Below are positions 1-17,176 of a stretch of 64,000 bases of DNA, piece by piece; position 1 is the stretch's first letter; each line of letters starts with the position of its first letter. The notes under the pieces are model-generated. The model was not told where the DNA came from, made no database searches, and worked only from the letters and a program-made list of their open reading frames with translations. Where the stretch lies: positions 62,001 through 126,000 of the forward strand of contig CANJMF010000004.1 in the NCBI GenBank assembly GCA_947475895.1, written 5' to 3'. Both the position numbers and the translations under genes were made by a program. The stretch comes from Fidelibacterota bacterium. GTDB taxonomy: Bacteria > Pseudomonadota > Alphaproteobacteria > Rhodospirillales > Rhodospirillaceae.

Positions 1-218
1 CCCGGTCTCAATCCTTGGCCCCGAAAGGCCATTATTTATTGGTTGTTCGACTGCTATCCTCGTCTAGAGCGCCTGCAATCATGCATCGGCTCTACCGCGG
101 GACGCCTTCAAGAACAGGGCGGAATATACGGATGGCCCTATGGGGCGTCAAGCGATTGTTCCCCCACATTTTACAGGCTTTTCTGCACGTTGTAGGCACA
201 ACGGCACATCGCGTGCCT

Positions 219-250
219 AAAAAAACAGAGGGGGCCGTTAGGCCCCCTCT
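219..250 (-). terminator. Rho-independent terminator after rpoC
   Basis: On the minus strand a perfect 10-bp stem (AGAGGGGGCC pairing with GGCCCCCTCT, 227-250) with a GTTA loop is followed by a run of T. It lies about 30 bases past the rpoC stop codon and should end the secE-to-rpoC transcript. I see nothing supportable between the window start and this element. Confidence 0.9.
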
Positions 251-279
251 GCGTGTTATACCACTATATGTAGTGTTTA

Positions 280-8688
<8,409 letters not shown>

Positions 8689-8806
8689 ACAAAAGTCCTC
8701 GTATTACGGCCGACGGATTGCCCGCCGGCGATTTTCTCAAAAAAATCTGCAACTCGTATCCGCACTCACGTGAAAGGCGTCGATCGTGGCGCCTCTCGCG
8801 AGAATG

Positions 8807-8835
8807 CGGTCGGGACCGCACTGCGATCCCGACCG
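8807..8835 (-). promoter_or_regulatory. rplL-rpoB intergenic hairpin (attenuator or processing site)
   Basis: A perfect 9-bp inverted repeat (CGGTCGGGA / TCCCGACCG) with an 11-base loop lies in the 162-base gap between rplL and rpoB. No T run follows on the minus strand, so a simple strong terminator is unlikely. In E. coli the same gap holds a partial attenuator and an RNase III site that set ribosomal protein versus polymerase output; an equivalent role here is inference. Confidence 0.55.
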
Positions 8836-8850
8836 AATCTCGAAAGTGAA

Positions 8851-9222
8851 TTACTTCACTTGCACTTTGGCGCCGGCGTCCTCGAGCTTCTTCTTGATCT
8901 GCTCGGCTTCGTCCTTGTTCACGCCTTCCTTCACGGCTTTCGGTGCGCCTTCGACCAGGTCCTTGGCTTCCTTGAGGCCGAGGTTGGTCACTGCGCGCAC
9001 TTCTTTGATCACGTTGATCTTGTTCGCGCCGGCTTCGGTCAGGATCACGTCAAACGTGTCCTTCACTTCGGCGGCGGGGCCAGCAGCGGCGCCAGCGGCG
9101 GCAACAGCCACCGGAGCGGCGGCAGAAACGCCCCACTTTTCTTCGAGCAGCTTGGAAAGTTCAGCGGCTTCGAGAACGGTCAATTTCGAAAGGTCGTCTA
9201 CGATTTTGGCAAGATCGGCCAT
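8851..9222 (-). CDS. rplL: 50S ribosomal protein L7/L12
   Basis: Stalk protein of the large subunit that recruits translational GTPases. From the ATG at 9222 the product is 123 residues: an N-terminal dimerisation helix region ([18 protein letters not shown]), an Ala-rich hinge, and a C-terminal domain ending in [13 protein letters not shown] with the conserved [14 protein letters not shown] helix. An upstream in-frame ATG exists but would add an unrelated segment read out of the rplJ region; the AGGAG box just before 9222 fixes the start. It lies 46 bases after rplJ. Confidence 0.97.
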   Translation of the reverse strand: MADLAKIVDDLSKLTVLEAAELSKLLEEKWGVSAAAPVAVAAAGAAAGPAAEVKDTFDVILTEAGANKINVIKEVRAVTNLGLKEAKDLVEGAPKAVKEGVNKDEAEQIKKKLEDAGAKVQVK

Positions 9223-9268
9223 TTTAGGAACTCCTAGATAATGTGTGTTTGCGTTGTTGCAATATTGG

Positions 9269-9787
9269 CTATGCGGCTTCGCTCTGTTTGGCGCGCGCCG
9301 CGAAGACACGAGCAAGCTGAGCTGCGGGAGCAACCAGGACGCCCGCGATCTTTGTCGCGGGAGCCTGGATGAGGCCCACAATCTTGCCGCGCAATTCGTT
9401 GAGGCCCGGGAGCTTCGCGAGGGTTTCCACCGCCGCGACGTCCATTTTTTGGCCGTCGAGATTGCCGCCAAGAATTTTCAGCTTGTTGTTGTCTTTCGCG
9501 AACTTCGAGCAGACCTTTGCGGCTGCCACGGGGTCCATCGAGTAAGCGATACCCGTTGGGCCCTTTAGCAGATCGCCGAGGTTTTCGAACTTCGTGCCAG
9601 CGAGAGCGAGACGCGCGAGCCGGTTTTTAGCGACTTTGAAACTCGCACCCGCTTCACGCATTTGCTTGCGCAGGTTCTGCAATTCAGAGACCGTCAACCC
9701 GCTGTATTGGGTCACGGCAATGAATGTTTGACCTGCGAGAGCAGCGTTCAGCGAAGTTACTGCTTCCGCTTTTTCCTCACGGTTCAC
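9269..9787 (-). CDS. rplJ: 50S ribosomal protein L10
   Basis: Base of the L7/L12 stalk; binds 23S rRNA and L7/L12 dimers. The 172-residue product opens [17 protein letters not shown] and has the conserved [15 protein letters not shown] and [13 protein letters not shown] blocks. The start is GTG at 9787 with a GGAGA box 7 bases upstream. It is preceded by a leader of about 290 bases that looks like an L10 autoregulatory leader, so translation of rplJL is probably feedback-controlled by the L10-L7/L12 complex (known for the family, inferred here). Confidence 0.97.
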   Translation of the reverse strand: MNREEKAEAVTSLNAALAGQTFIAVTQYSGLTVSELQNLRKQMREAGASFKVAKNRLARLALAGTKFENLGDLLKGPTGIAYSMDPVAAAKVCSKFAKDNNKLKILGGNLDGQKMDVAAVETLAKLPGLNELRGKIVGLIQAPATKIAGVLVAPAAQLARVFAARAKQSEAA

Positions 9788-9799
9788 TTTACGTCTCCG

Positions 9800-10070
9800 C
9801 TACTGAGGCTTGTTGACCAAGTTAGGGATCAACAAACCGGTTTCACCATCCGTCGGGCCTAAAGAACCTACGCCCGCCGGTTCCAGGTCCTGCCCCAGAA
9901 GCTTGAAGTCCGCTCCGTGCCCGTGTGCGCTAGCCGCGCAATCGAACGCAAAATCGGTCTTGCCACTCCCGTCTGTGATGGCGGTCTTATCTTTACGCGT
10001 CACTTCGAAGTCGAAGATCGGCACCATCAGTCTTGGACAGGTATCCGGCGAGAAACCCGAGAGCCTCTCG
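9800..10070 (-). promoter_or_regulatory. L10 (rplJ) leader RNA
   Basis: The rplA-rplJ gap is open on both strands but reads as structured leader, not a gene. On the minus strand it begins with a GGCGAGAGGC ... TCTCGCC stem and the segment CCUGUCCAAGACUGAUGGUG, which resembles the L10-binding region of proteobacterial rplJ leaders. It ends with a TTGATCCCTAAC / GGTCAACAAG pairing just before the rplJ ribosome-binding site. A 93-codon open frame across it has no family resemblance. Confidence 0.7.
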
Positions 10071-10081
10071 CCGTATCGCAA

Positions 10082-10783
10082 CTAAGCCTTTGCTAATGCA
10101 TCGGCCTGGTTGATCTTGATCCCGGGGCCCATCGTCGAGCTCAGGGAAATCTTCTTGATGTAATTGCCTTTGGCGCCAGTCGGCTTCGCTTTCAGAATGG
10201 CGTCGACAAAAGCTTTTACGTTGTCGGTCAGCTGCGCGGCTGTGAAGCTCGCCTTGCCGACGCCGGCTTGAACGATGCCCGCCTTCTCGACACGGAACTG
10301 CACTTCACCGGCTTTCGCATTCTTCACGGCCGTCTTCACGTCCATGGTGACGGTGCCGAGCTTGGGGTTCGGCATCAGGCCGCGAGGACCGAGCACCTTA
10401 CCGAGCTTGCCGACGACGCCCATCATGTCCGGGGTGGCGATGACGCGGTCAAAGCCCATTTCACCGGCGGTGATTCTGTCGGCGAGATCTTCCGCGCCCA
10501 CCAAATCCGCACCAGCAGCTTCTGCGTCCTTTGCCTTGTCGCCTTTGGCGAACACAGCAACGCGCATCGTCTTGCCCGAACCGTGCGGCAGCGCCACGAC
10601 GCCGCGAACCATCTGGTCCGCGTGCTTCGGATCGACACCGAGGTTGATTGAGACTTCGATGGTTTCGTCGAACTTCGCCTTGGCGTGTTCTTTCAAAATC
10701 TTCACTGCGTCCGCGACGGCATAGACCGCATCGCGATCAATAACGCCGAGAGCCGCTTTCAAACGTTTTCCGATTTTTGCCAT
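10082..10783 (-). CDS. rplA: 50S ribosomal protein L1
   Basis: Binds 23S rRNA at the L1 stalk, which moves deacylated tRNA out of the E site; in many bacteria it also represses its own rplK-rplA mRNA. The 233-residue protein has the usual length and the diagnostic [20 protein letters not shown] followed by [12 protein letters not shown]. The start at 10783 lies 5 bases after rplK, so translation is probably coupled. Confidence 0.97.
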   Translation of the reverse strand: MAKIGKRLKAALGVIDRDAVYAVADAVKILKEHAKAKFDETIEVSINLGVDPKHADQMVRGVVALPHGSGKTMRVAVFAKGDKAKDAEAAGADLVGAEDLADRITAGEMGFDRVIATPDMMGVVGKLGKVLGPRGLMPNPKLGTVTMDVKTAVKNAKAGEVQFRVEKAGIVQAGVGKASFTAAQLTDNVKAFVDAILKAKPTGAKGNYIKKISLSSTMGPGIKINQADALAKA

Positions 10784-10788
10784 GATTC

Positions 10789-11217
10789 TTACTCCACCAC
10801 TTCCAAGCCCATGGAACGGGCGGAGCCAGCAACCTGCGCCATCGCTGATTCCAGCGTGGGCGAGTTCAAGTCAGGCATTTTCTTTTGCGCGATCTCTTTG
10901 ATCTGCGCTTTCGTCACTTTGCCGGCGAAGCCGCGGCCGGTCGTGCCCGATCCCTTGTCGATCTTGGCAGCGCGCTTCAAGAAGAAGCTGGTCGGCGGCG
11001 TCTTGGTGACGAAGCTGAACGAGCGATCAGAATAAACCGTGATGACCACCGGCGTCGGAACGCCAACTTCACCACCTTGCGTCGCGGCGTTGAACTCTTT
11101 GCAGAACTGCATGATGTTCACGCCGCGTTGGCCGAGCGCGGGACCTACCGGAGGAGACGGATTCGCCTTCCCCGCGGGAATCTCGAGCTTTACGTAGCCT
11201 TCAATCTTCTTTGCCAT
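10789..11217 (-). CDS. rplK: 50S ribosomal protein L11
   Basis: Forms the GTPase-associated centre with L10 and the stalk and is required for RelA activation in many bacteria. The 142-residue protein opens [20 protein letters not shown] and contains the thiopeptide-site linker [20 protein letters not shown], as expected. The 134-base gap back to nusG holds no gene; it could carry an L1-type regulatory site, but I cannot point to one. Confidence 0.97.
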   Translation of the reverse strand: MAKKIEGYVKLEIPAGKANPSPPVGPALGQRGVNIMQFCKEFNAATQGGEVGVPTPVVITVYSDRSFSFVTKTPPTSFFLKRAAKIDKGSGTTGRGFAGKVTKAQIKEIAQKKMPDLNSPTLESAMAQVAGSARSMGLEVVE

Positions 11218-11351
11218 CGTATCCCTCAGTTATGCGCCGAATACCCTTCGGTGCATCGGGTCCGTGGTGCGGCTGCCCTGGACTTTCGGGCGAGAGGCCT
11301 TCCACAGATATGACGCGCAGGGCCTCATGCCCCTCGCGATATCAATCAGGT

Positions 11352-11885
11352 CTAGAGTTTCTCGACCTGGCTGTATTCCAACTCGACCGGTGTCGAACGA
11401 CCGAAGATCGACACTGAAACTTTGAGGCGCGCCTTTTCTTCGTCGACGTCCTCGACGATACCGTTGAACGAGGTGAACGGTCCGTCGGACACACGCACCT
11501 GCTCGCCCACTTCGAACACAATGCTGGGCTTGGGGCGCTCGATGCCCTCTTGCACCTGCTTCTGAATGCGCTCGGCTTCGGCATTCGACATGGGGCGTGG
11601 CTTATTGCCGCCCAAGAAACCCGTGACCTTCGGCGTGTTCTTGATCAAGTGCCAGGCTTGATCGGTCAGCTCGGCCTTCAGAAGCACGTAACCCGGGAAG
11701 AACTTGCGCTCGGCATTCACCTTTGCGCCGCGGCGGATTTCCACCACCTCTTCCATCGGGACGAGGACTTCTTGAATTTTGTCGCTCATCTCGTGTTGCA
11801 CGGCTTGCTCACGAATCGACTGCGCGACTTTGTTTTCAAAGCCCGAGTACACGTGCAGCACATACCATTTTGCAGGCATCGCCAT
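11352..11885 (-). CDS. nusG: Transcription termination/antitermination protein NusG
   Basis: Elongation factor that binds RNA polymerase through its N-terminal NGN domain ([19 protein letters not shown]) and contacts Rho or S10 through a C-terminal KOW domain ([22 protein letters not shown]). About 177 residues. Three in-frame ATGs are present at 11891, 11885 and 11879. The AGGAG box is only one base from the first and 7 bases from the second, so 11885 is preferred. It follows secE directly, the arrangement seen in most bacteria. Confidence 0.96.
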   Translation of the reverse strand: MAMPAKWYVLHVYSGFENKVAQSIREQAVQHEMSDKIQEVLVPMEEVVEIRRGAKVNAERKFFPGYVLLKAELTDQAWHLIKNTPKVTGFLGGNKPRPMSNAEAERIQKQVQEGIERPKPSIVFEVGEQVRVSDGPFTSFNGIVEDVDEEKARLKVSVSIFGRSTPVELEYSQVEKL

Positions 11886-11895
11886 ATTCATGCTC

Positions 11896-12084
11896 CTAAC
11901 CGAATATCAGCGATACGCCCCACGTGAGCACACGGTCCACGATGAGGAAGTACATTCCGAGCACTAGGCTGAATACCAGCACCATGCCCACTGAAACCAT
12001 AGTTTCGCGCCGGCTCGGCCAAGAGACTTTCGCCATCTCTTGACGGACCTGACGGACAAACATTCCTGGAGAGGTACTCGCCAT
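11896..12084 (-). CDS. secE: Protein translocase subunit SecE
   Basis: Essential small subunit of the SecYEG channel that clamps SecY. The 62-residue product has the single-helix form usual outside enterobacteria: an amphipathic segment ([20 protein letters not shown]) followed by one membrane helix ([20 protein letters not shown]). It is located between tRNA-Trp and nusG. Confidence 0.95.
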   Translation of the reverse strand: MASTSPGMFVRQVRQEMAKVSWPSRRETMVSVGMVLVFSLVLGMYFLIVDRVLTWGVSLIFG

Positions 12085-12210
12085 CTGAAAACTTCACGCC
12101 TATCCCATACCCATTCAGTGGCGGAGCAACCGGAAAGCGTTCGGATCGGGGTGAGCGCCAGAACAGCGCATCGTGAAAGCTCATCTTTATGTAGCGCTTC
12201 CGACTCCCAG

Positions 12211-12286
12211 TGGCAGGGGCGATAGGAATCGAACCTACAACCCCCGGTTTTGGAGACCGGTGCTCTACCAGTTGAGCTACACCCCT
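12211..12286 (-). tRNA. tRNA-Trp (CCA)
   Basis: A 76-base minus-strand cloverleaf: acceptor AGGGGTG pairs with CGCCCCT (one G-T pair), the D arm is GCTC/GAGC, the anticodon loop is CTCCAAA with anticodon CCA, the T loop is TTCGATT, and CCA is encoded. It lies upstream of secE, a common alphaproteobacterial order, probably in one transcript. Confidence 0.97.
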
Positions 12287-12405
12287 ACAGACCCTGACTC
12301 TTTCGCTTCCTGACGTTGATATCGGCTGCTGCGCCATACAGCTGCCAACCGCTCGATATTCGCCACCATCTCGCGCCACCATTAGGCAACGCAAAACTAC
12401 CGGGC

Positions 12406-12419
12406 GGCACACGTGTGCC
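12406..12419. promoter_or_regulatory. Perfect 14-bp palindrome in the tRNA-Trp/secE leader
   Basis: GGCACACGTGTGCC is a perfect palindrome with no loop. It falls about 7 to 20 bases after the start point predicted from the promoter at 12433-12461. A loopless palindrome suits a protein-binding operator better than an RNA hairpin. No regulator is assigned. Confidence 0.4.
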
Positions 12420-12432
12420 TCCGGTGCGGGGT

Positions 12433-12461
12433 CTATAGCGCGCTCATCGGGAGGGAATCAA
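12433..12461 (-). promoter_or_regulatory. Promoter for tRNA-Trp-secE-nusG-ribosomal operon
   Basis: On the minus strand TTGATT and CTATAG are separated by exactly 17 bases, a good sigma-70 match for alphaproteobacteria. The start point would be near 12426, giving a leader of about 140 bases before tRNA-Trp. The rest of 12287-12629 holds the palindrome at 12406 and a hairpin at 12463; I see no gene in it. Confidence 0.65.
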
Positions 12462-12462
12462 G

Positions 12463-12483
12463 GGGGTTGTGAACCCCATTTTT
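12463..12483 (+). terminator. Terminator-like hairpin upstream of the operon promoter
   Basis: GGGGTT-GTG-AACCCC is a 6-bp hairpin followed by ATTTTT on the plus strand, touching the upstream edge of the -35 box of the divergent promoter. No plus-strand gene precedes it, so it may insulate the promoter or terminate stray plus-strand transcripts. Confidence 0.4.
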
Positions 12484-12629
12484 ACGAGAAAAGCGAGGCG
12501 CCAAAAGTGGATAGCGCCTTTTTGCCCTGTTTTCCCGCTCCACAAGATACTGGGCGCACCTTCGCCCATTGCCACAAATGCCGGGGCGTAGCATTCACTT
12601 GCCTATGTAATCTTCAAAAGGAGCCCCCG

Positions 12630-13427
12630 ATGCAGCTCGTTAAAGAGGCTTTCTCCGAGGGTGTCCTCACCCTGACGCTAAACCAGCCTGAAAAGCGTAA
12701 CCCCATTTCCGAGCTCGCGGTCGTGGACGCTTTGGTGGCTGCCATCGAAAAGGCCGATGCCGACATTAACGTCAGGGTCGTCATTTTAACCGGGGAAGGT
12801 GCTGCCTTCTCGTCTGGCGGCGATATTAAGAAAATGGGGCCCGGCGGGGGACTGCGGGATCACCTCCCCGCCCAGACCCGCCGTAACTACAAAGGCGGCA
12901 TCCAGCGACTCCCGCTCGTATTCAACGCGATCGATGTACCGGTCATCGCCGCGGTTAACGGTCCCGCGATCGGTGCCGGTTGCGACCTGACCTGCATGTG
13001 CGACATCCGCATTGCGTCGGAAAACGCCAAATTCGCCGAAAGCTTTGTGAAGCTGGGCATTATCCCCGGAGATGGCGGCGCATGGCTGCTGCCTAAAGTC
13101 GTTGGATTCCCGAAGGCCGTAGAAATGGCGCTAACGGGCGACGTTGTGGATGCTCAGGAAGCGCTGAAAATCGGCCTCGTCTCCAAAGTCGTACCCGCTG
13201 CTGAGTTAATGAACGCCGCCATGGAGGTGGCGAAAAAAATCGCCGCCAATCCACCGCACGCCGTGCGCATGACGAAGCGTCTTTTACGTCAGGCGCAGGA
13301 GTCGAGTCTCGCCGCCACGCTGGAAATGTCGGCTGCGTTCCAAGCGCTCGTGCACGAAACGAAAGATCACGAAGAAGCCATGAGCGCGATGATCGAAAAG
13401 CGCGCGGGTAAGTACACCGGGGTTTAA
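12630..13427 (+). CDS. Enoyl-CoA hydratase/isomerase family protein
   Basis: Crotonase-fold protein of 265 residues, probably acting on an acyl-CoA in fatty-acid or aromatic degradation. The oxyanion-hole segments are visible as FSSGGDIKKMG and AIGAGCDLTCMCDIRIASENAKF, and the C terminus has the usual PPHAVRMTKRLLRQAQ helix. An AAAAGGAG box 6 bases before the ATG at 12630 sets the start; the open frame extends further upstream without family similarity. The convergent neighbour is an acyl-CoA synthetase, consistent with acyl-CoA metabolism. The exact substrate cannot be read from the sequence. Confidence 0.9.
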   Translation: MQLVKEAFSEGVLTLTLNQPEKRNPISELAVVDALVAAIEKADADINVRVVILTGEGAAFSSGGDIKKMGPGGGLRDHLPAQTRRNYKGGIQRLPLVFNAIDVPVIAAVNGPAIGAGCDLTCMCDIRIASENAKFAESFVKLGIIPGDGGAWLLPKVVGFPKAVEMALTGDVVDAQEALKIGLVSKVVPAAELMNAAMEVAKKIAANPPHAVRMTKRLLRQAQESSLAATLEMSAAFQALVHETKDHEEAMSAMIEKRAGKYTGV

Positions 13428-13486
13428 GATTAGCGAAGTGACGAAGAATCGAAAAAGTGTGCTGACTTAGTGAGTTGCGTGTTGCT

Positions 13487-15134
13487 TTAACTCATCGCCA
13501 TCTGTCGCAGCTCGCGGCGTATAATTTTTCCGCTGACCGTCATCGGCAGACTTTGCGCGAAAATAATACGCCGCGGATACTGATGTCCGCCGAGGCGCGT
13601 GCGTACATGATGCTGTAACTGCGCGACTAAATCTGCGTCTGTCTCCACGCCGACGCGCGGCACAATAAACGCGGTCACGATCTCGGTGCGCTCGACATCC
13701 GGTACGCCGACCACGCCCGCCGACAAAACCGCCGGATGGCCTAAAAGACAATCTTCGATCTCACCGGGCCCGATGCGATAGCCAGCGCTCGTAATCACGT
13801 CGTCCGCACGCCCCACAAACCGAATAAAGCCGTCGGCGTCTTTCGTGCCCATGTCGCCGGTTCGCAGCCAGTTGTCGGCGAATTTTTCCGCCGTCGCATC
13901 CGGGCGTTTCCAATAATTGAGGAACATGACTGGGTCCGGTTGCAGAACCGCAATCTCCCCCTCTGTACCATCCGAAACCGGCACGCCGTTTTCATCTATG
14001 ATCGCCAAGATATGCCCCGGCGTTGCTTTCCCCATACTGCCCGGGCGCGGTTCGAACCATGAACTGCACGACGACACGATCATGTTGCATTCGGTCTGAC
14101 CGTAGAATTCGTTGATCTGCACGCCGAATACTTCGTGCGCCCACGACAAAAGTTCTACCCAATGACTCACCGCCGCTTCCGAGCGAGCGTAACGAAAGCT
14201 TCCAACGCTTCTGCGGATCTTTCACGGTACGCATAAGTTTGAGCGCCGTCGGCGGAAGAAACGCATTCCGCACACCGCACCGTTCCATCAATTCAAACGC
14301 GGATTCCGGTTCGAATTTCTGGAAACGATGCGCCACTACAGGAACCCCGTGATGTAACGCCGGCAGAAGCACGTCAAGCAATCCGCCGATCCATGCCCAG
14401 TCCGCTGGAGTCCAGATGCAATCGCCCGCTTGGGGAAATCCGTCGTGCGACATTTCCACGCCTGGCAAGTGGCCCAAAAGCGTGCGGTGCGCATGCAAAG
14501 CGCCCTTCGACTTACCGGTCGTTCCCGACGTGTAAATAATCAGCGCCGGATCCTCGGCGGCAGTATCCACCGCTTTAAATTGATTCGATTGCGTTGCGAT
14601 CTGCGCCAAAAGATCCGGCCCGCCGTTTTCACCATCCATCGCGATAACGGTTTCAAGCGCGGGAAGCCCGGCTCGGAGTCCTCTGACTTTTTTCAGTCCG
14701 TCTGCATCGCCGATCAGAAACCGCGCGCCGCTGTCGGATAAACGGTGCAAAAGCGCATCCTCGCCGAACAATGCGAACAGCGGCACGACGACCGCGCCGG
14801 TTTTGTAAGCGGCGATGTGCGCCACGGCCGTCAGCAATCTTTGTGGTGCAAGAATGCCAATGCGATCTCCACGCTGAAGCCCTTTTTGAACCAGATAATT
14901 TGCGAGACGGTTTGTGAGATCGCGAAGTTCGCCATAACTCGTGCGCTTGAGCGATAGGCCATCAAGCTCGATGATCGCCGTTCGGCTGGGATCTTTGTCC
15001 GCCCAGCGGTCGCAAACATCGACGCCGATATTAAAGCGGTCGGGAATCTGCCAACGAAACGCGTCGTAGGCCCTTTCGTACGGGCCGGCGTTTTTCGTCT
15101 CGCGATGCTGCTGATTCAACCTGTGATCCCGCAA
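13487..15134 (-). pseudogene. Acyl-CoA synthetase (AMP-forming), frameshifted
   Basis: ANL-superfamily ligase that would activate a carboxylic acid through an acyl-adenylate. The N-terminal part (start 15134) has the AMP-binding P-loop IYTSGTTGKSKGALHAHR and the segment DCIWTPADWAWIGG typical of acetyl-CoA-synthetase/ACSM-like enzymes. The C-terminal part has NEFYGQTECNM, LRTGDMGTKDADGFIRFVGR and the catalytic-lysine tail PMTVSGKIIRREL. These two parts lie in different frames. The switch is at about 14152-14158, right after GSGGESLG; removal of one base restores LLSWAHEVFGVQINEFYGQTE. It is either a real disrupting mutation or a single-base sequence error. The two parts together make about 548 residues, the normal length. 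Confidence 0.85.
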
Positions 15135-15169
15135 ATAATTGTCATGGGTTGCCGCTACGCCACATAAGC

Positions 15170-15199
15170 AAAAGGCCGCGACCCATTCGGATCGCGGCC
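15170..15199 (-). terminator. Terminator after the NHL-repeat gene
   Basis: GGCCGCGA and TCGCGGCC pair perfectly around a 10-base loop, and on the minus strand the stem is followed directly by TTTT. It lies 37 bases past the stop of the NHL protein gene. Confidence 0.75.
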
Positions 15200-15235
15200 A
15201 ATCGCTAGCGTCTCGTAAGTTGAGACCAGAGGCTG

Positions 15236-16249
15236 CTAACGAGCAGCGACAGTCGACAACTTCAGCAGCCGTCTTCCCAACACTTCGGCAACGTAGATGT
15301 TGCCTTCTTTGTCGGTCGCCACGCCTTCGGCATCCACTTCGGGGATTTCGTCAAGAACAGCACCCGTGGTGCCGTTTACGATGACAAGCTTGTCCTTCGT
15401 GGTTCCAACAACCCGGTTGCCCGGCAGGATTGCGATACCGGAGAACCCAAACGGATACTTCCAATCGGTGATGAACTTACCGTCCATATCGAAGATTTGG
15501 ACGCGCTTGTTGCCACGATCAGCGACGAGCAGGCGGTTTTTGTCGTCAATCGCGAACGCATGGAGACCATTGAACTCGCCCGGGCCCGTACCGGTCTTGC
15601 CCCAGCTCTTAATGAACTTTCCGTCACTGCTGAATTTAACAACACGATCGCCAATATTCGCACCATGTCCGTCGGCAACAAATACTTCACCCTTCGAATT
15701 GACGATGATCCCGCACGGCGCCATGAAGTGGCTTTCGTCCTTGCCCTGCTTTCCGCGCGTGCCGATTTCCTGAAGCGGCTGTCCAAACGTGCTGATTCTC
15801 AAGACTTGATAGCCGCGGCCATTGTCGACCGCCGACTGTATGGGCGGGGCCGTTCCGATCCATTGCGCTTCGCTGTTGGACTCATCGCCCAACCAGAGAA
15901 AGCCTTTGTCGTAGTAAATGCCGTGAGGCCACTTCAGCAAGCCCGTGGCCATTTCGTGAAGAATGCGGCCCGACTTCGCGTCGATCTCCAGGACCGGCGG
16001 ATCGGACCGGCGGGTTGCATACACGCGCTTGCCGTCGGCAGAGACCGTAACGGCGCTGACTTCCCACTCACGACCTGGGTGCAGGGGCGCTGGCTGCCAA
16101 TCTTTTACGATCGCGTATTTGAGTGCCGTGCCTTCGCTCGGTGACGCAGCCGGCTTATCAGCGGCAATCGCGCCGAAAGCGAGCATGCCAACAACAGCCG
16201 GAACAACACTCATGAGCGTTGCCCGTCGCGTAAATGAATTGAATTTCAC
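15236..16249 (-). CDS. Exported NHL-repeat beta-propeller protein
   Basis: A 337-residue protein with an N-terminal signal peptide (residues about 1-29, cleaved near AIAADK) and NHL repeats such as MAPCGIIVNSKGEVFVADGHG, LHAFAIDDKNRLLVADRGNKRVQIFD and AEGVATDKEGNIYVAEVLGRRL. The fold is shared with peptidyl-alpha-hydroxyglycine alpha-amidating-lyase-like proteins and many periplasmic binding or scaffold proteins, so a reaction cannot be assigned. The start is GTG at 16249, with GGGAGGA 5 bases before it. It has its own terminator and is separated by another hairpin from the upstream gene. Confidence 0.8.
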   Translation of the reverse strand: MKFNSFTRRATLMSVVPAVVGMLAFGAIAADKPAASPSEGTALKYAIVKDWQPAPLHPGREWEVSAVTVSADGKRVYATRRSDPPVLEIDAKSGRILHEMATGLLKWPHGIYYDKGFLWLGDESNSEAQWIGTAPPIQSAVDNGRGYQVLRISTFGQPLQEIGTRGKQGKDESHFMAPCGIIVNSKGEVFVADGHGANIGDRVVKFSSDGKFIKSWGKTGTGPGEFNGLHAFAIDDKNRLLVADRGNKRVQIFDMDGKFITDWKYPFGFSGIAILPGNRVVGTTKDKLVIVNGTTGAVLDEIPEVDAEGVATDKEGNIYVAEVLGRRLLKLSTVAAR

Positions 16250-16387
16250 TGCAATCCTCCCTTTTTAATATCAACAATAGCTTTCCAGGTCCGATCTTAC
16301 CCCCGCGAGAGCAATGAGTCTCCTGGAAGACTCGAGCGCCGTCTAGGCACGGACGCTTGGCGACCAATTTTCGCTGCGGTGCGGTAG

Positions 16388-16430
16388 AAAACGCGGCGGC
16401 CGCGACCCGACGTTACATCAGATCGCGGCC
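16388..16430 (-). terminator. Terminator-like hairpin after the Tat-exported gene
   Basis: The same 8-base arms as the hairpin at 15174-15199 (GGCCGCGA / TCGCGGCC) recur here at 16398-16430 with a 17-base loop, 9 bases beyond the stop codon of the neighbouring gene. The T run on the minus strand lies 6 bases past the stem, so termination is less certain. Confidence 0.5.
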
Positions 16431-16438
16431 TAAAGGCG

Positions 16439-17020
16439 TTAGCCCTTCTTAGGATTTTTCAGCTCGAAAGTGATCTGCTGATACAGCGCTTCGTAAAGCG
16501 GCAGGCCCTGATCAAGCAGCGTTTGGTCAGGTTTGTTTTCGCGCTCAACTTGGCCGACCAATGCGTCCGAGAGGCCCAACAAGCCATAGCTCCAACGGGC
16601 ATAGCGGTCGTTCGCGTCGATTGCCGTTCCATGAAGGAACCACTCGACGCCCTGCTTGTTGACCTTGTCCATGATCGCAATGGCCGGATCGCCGCCCAGC
16701 TTGTACTTCACGACCGTCTTGTGAAAGCACGTGCCGTTTTCGTCGTGCATGCTGAGTTCGCCGGTCTTGAAACCGAGCGGAATGGAATCTTTCGGTGCAT
16801 CTTCGATCTTCGCGGCGAAAACGAACTTCGCATCTTTATCGACGAATTTTTTGATGGCCCACGGAGCCATCACGCGATCGAAGTGAGGGTGCCGCGAAAT
16901 GCAATAGGTCTTGCCGGTATCCGCGGCCGAAGCGCTTTTCGCGCCCAACGAAGCCGCTCCCACGGCAACGGCAGCCACAGCGCCCAACTGAAGCAAGTCT
17001 CTACGTGTTGTCGATGTCAT
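16439..17020 (-). CDS. Tat-exported protein of unknown function
   Basis: A 193-residue protein with a clear twin-arginine signal (TSTTRRDLLQLGAVAAVAVG, cleavage probably after SASA). This suggests export in folded form, often with a cofactor. The mature part has two Cys (in KTYCISRHPHF and NGTCFHKTV) and several His, but no motif I recognise. GGGAGGA lies 6 bases upstream of the ATG at 17020; a longer in-frame start at 17344 would destroy the signal and has no support. It lies upstream of the exported NHL protein and has a similar leader, so the two may serve one periplasmic process. Confidence 0.7.
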   Translation of the reverse strand: MTSTTRRDLLQLGAVAAVAVGAASLGAKSASAADTGKTYCISRHPHFDRVMAPWAIKKFVDKDAKFVFAAKIEDAPKDSIPLGFKTGELSMHDENGTCFHKTVVKYKLGGDPAIAIMDKVNKQGVEWFLHGTAIDANDRYARWSYGLLGLSDALVGQVERENKPDQTLLDQGLPLYEALYQQITFELKNPKKG

Positions 17021-17176
17021 CGTATCCTCCCTGGCATGTAAATTAGACCCAACGAACTTAACAGGCAGCCGACCGAGAGTCGATAAACCCTGAACTGCCG
17101 CATTGGCCCCGAATAAGGCTGAATCCCGGGCGAATGCTGCTATCTTTCTCGCAGTCTTAATATGCCGGAAAACTCC

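Noticed and set aside
17-30. Small GGCC hairpin at the left edge
   Set aside because: Only 4 bp of stem; too weak to call a terminator.
9800-10081. 93-codon open frames on both strands between rplA and rplJ
   Set aside because: The region has the structure and position of an L10 leader, and neither protein resembles anything.
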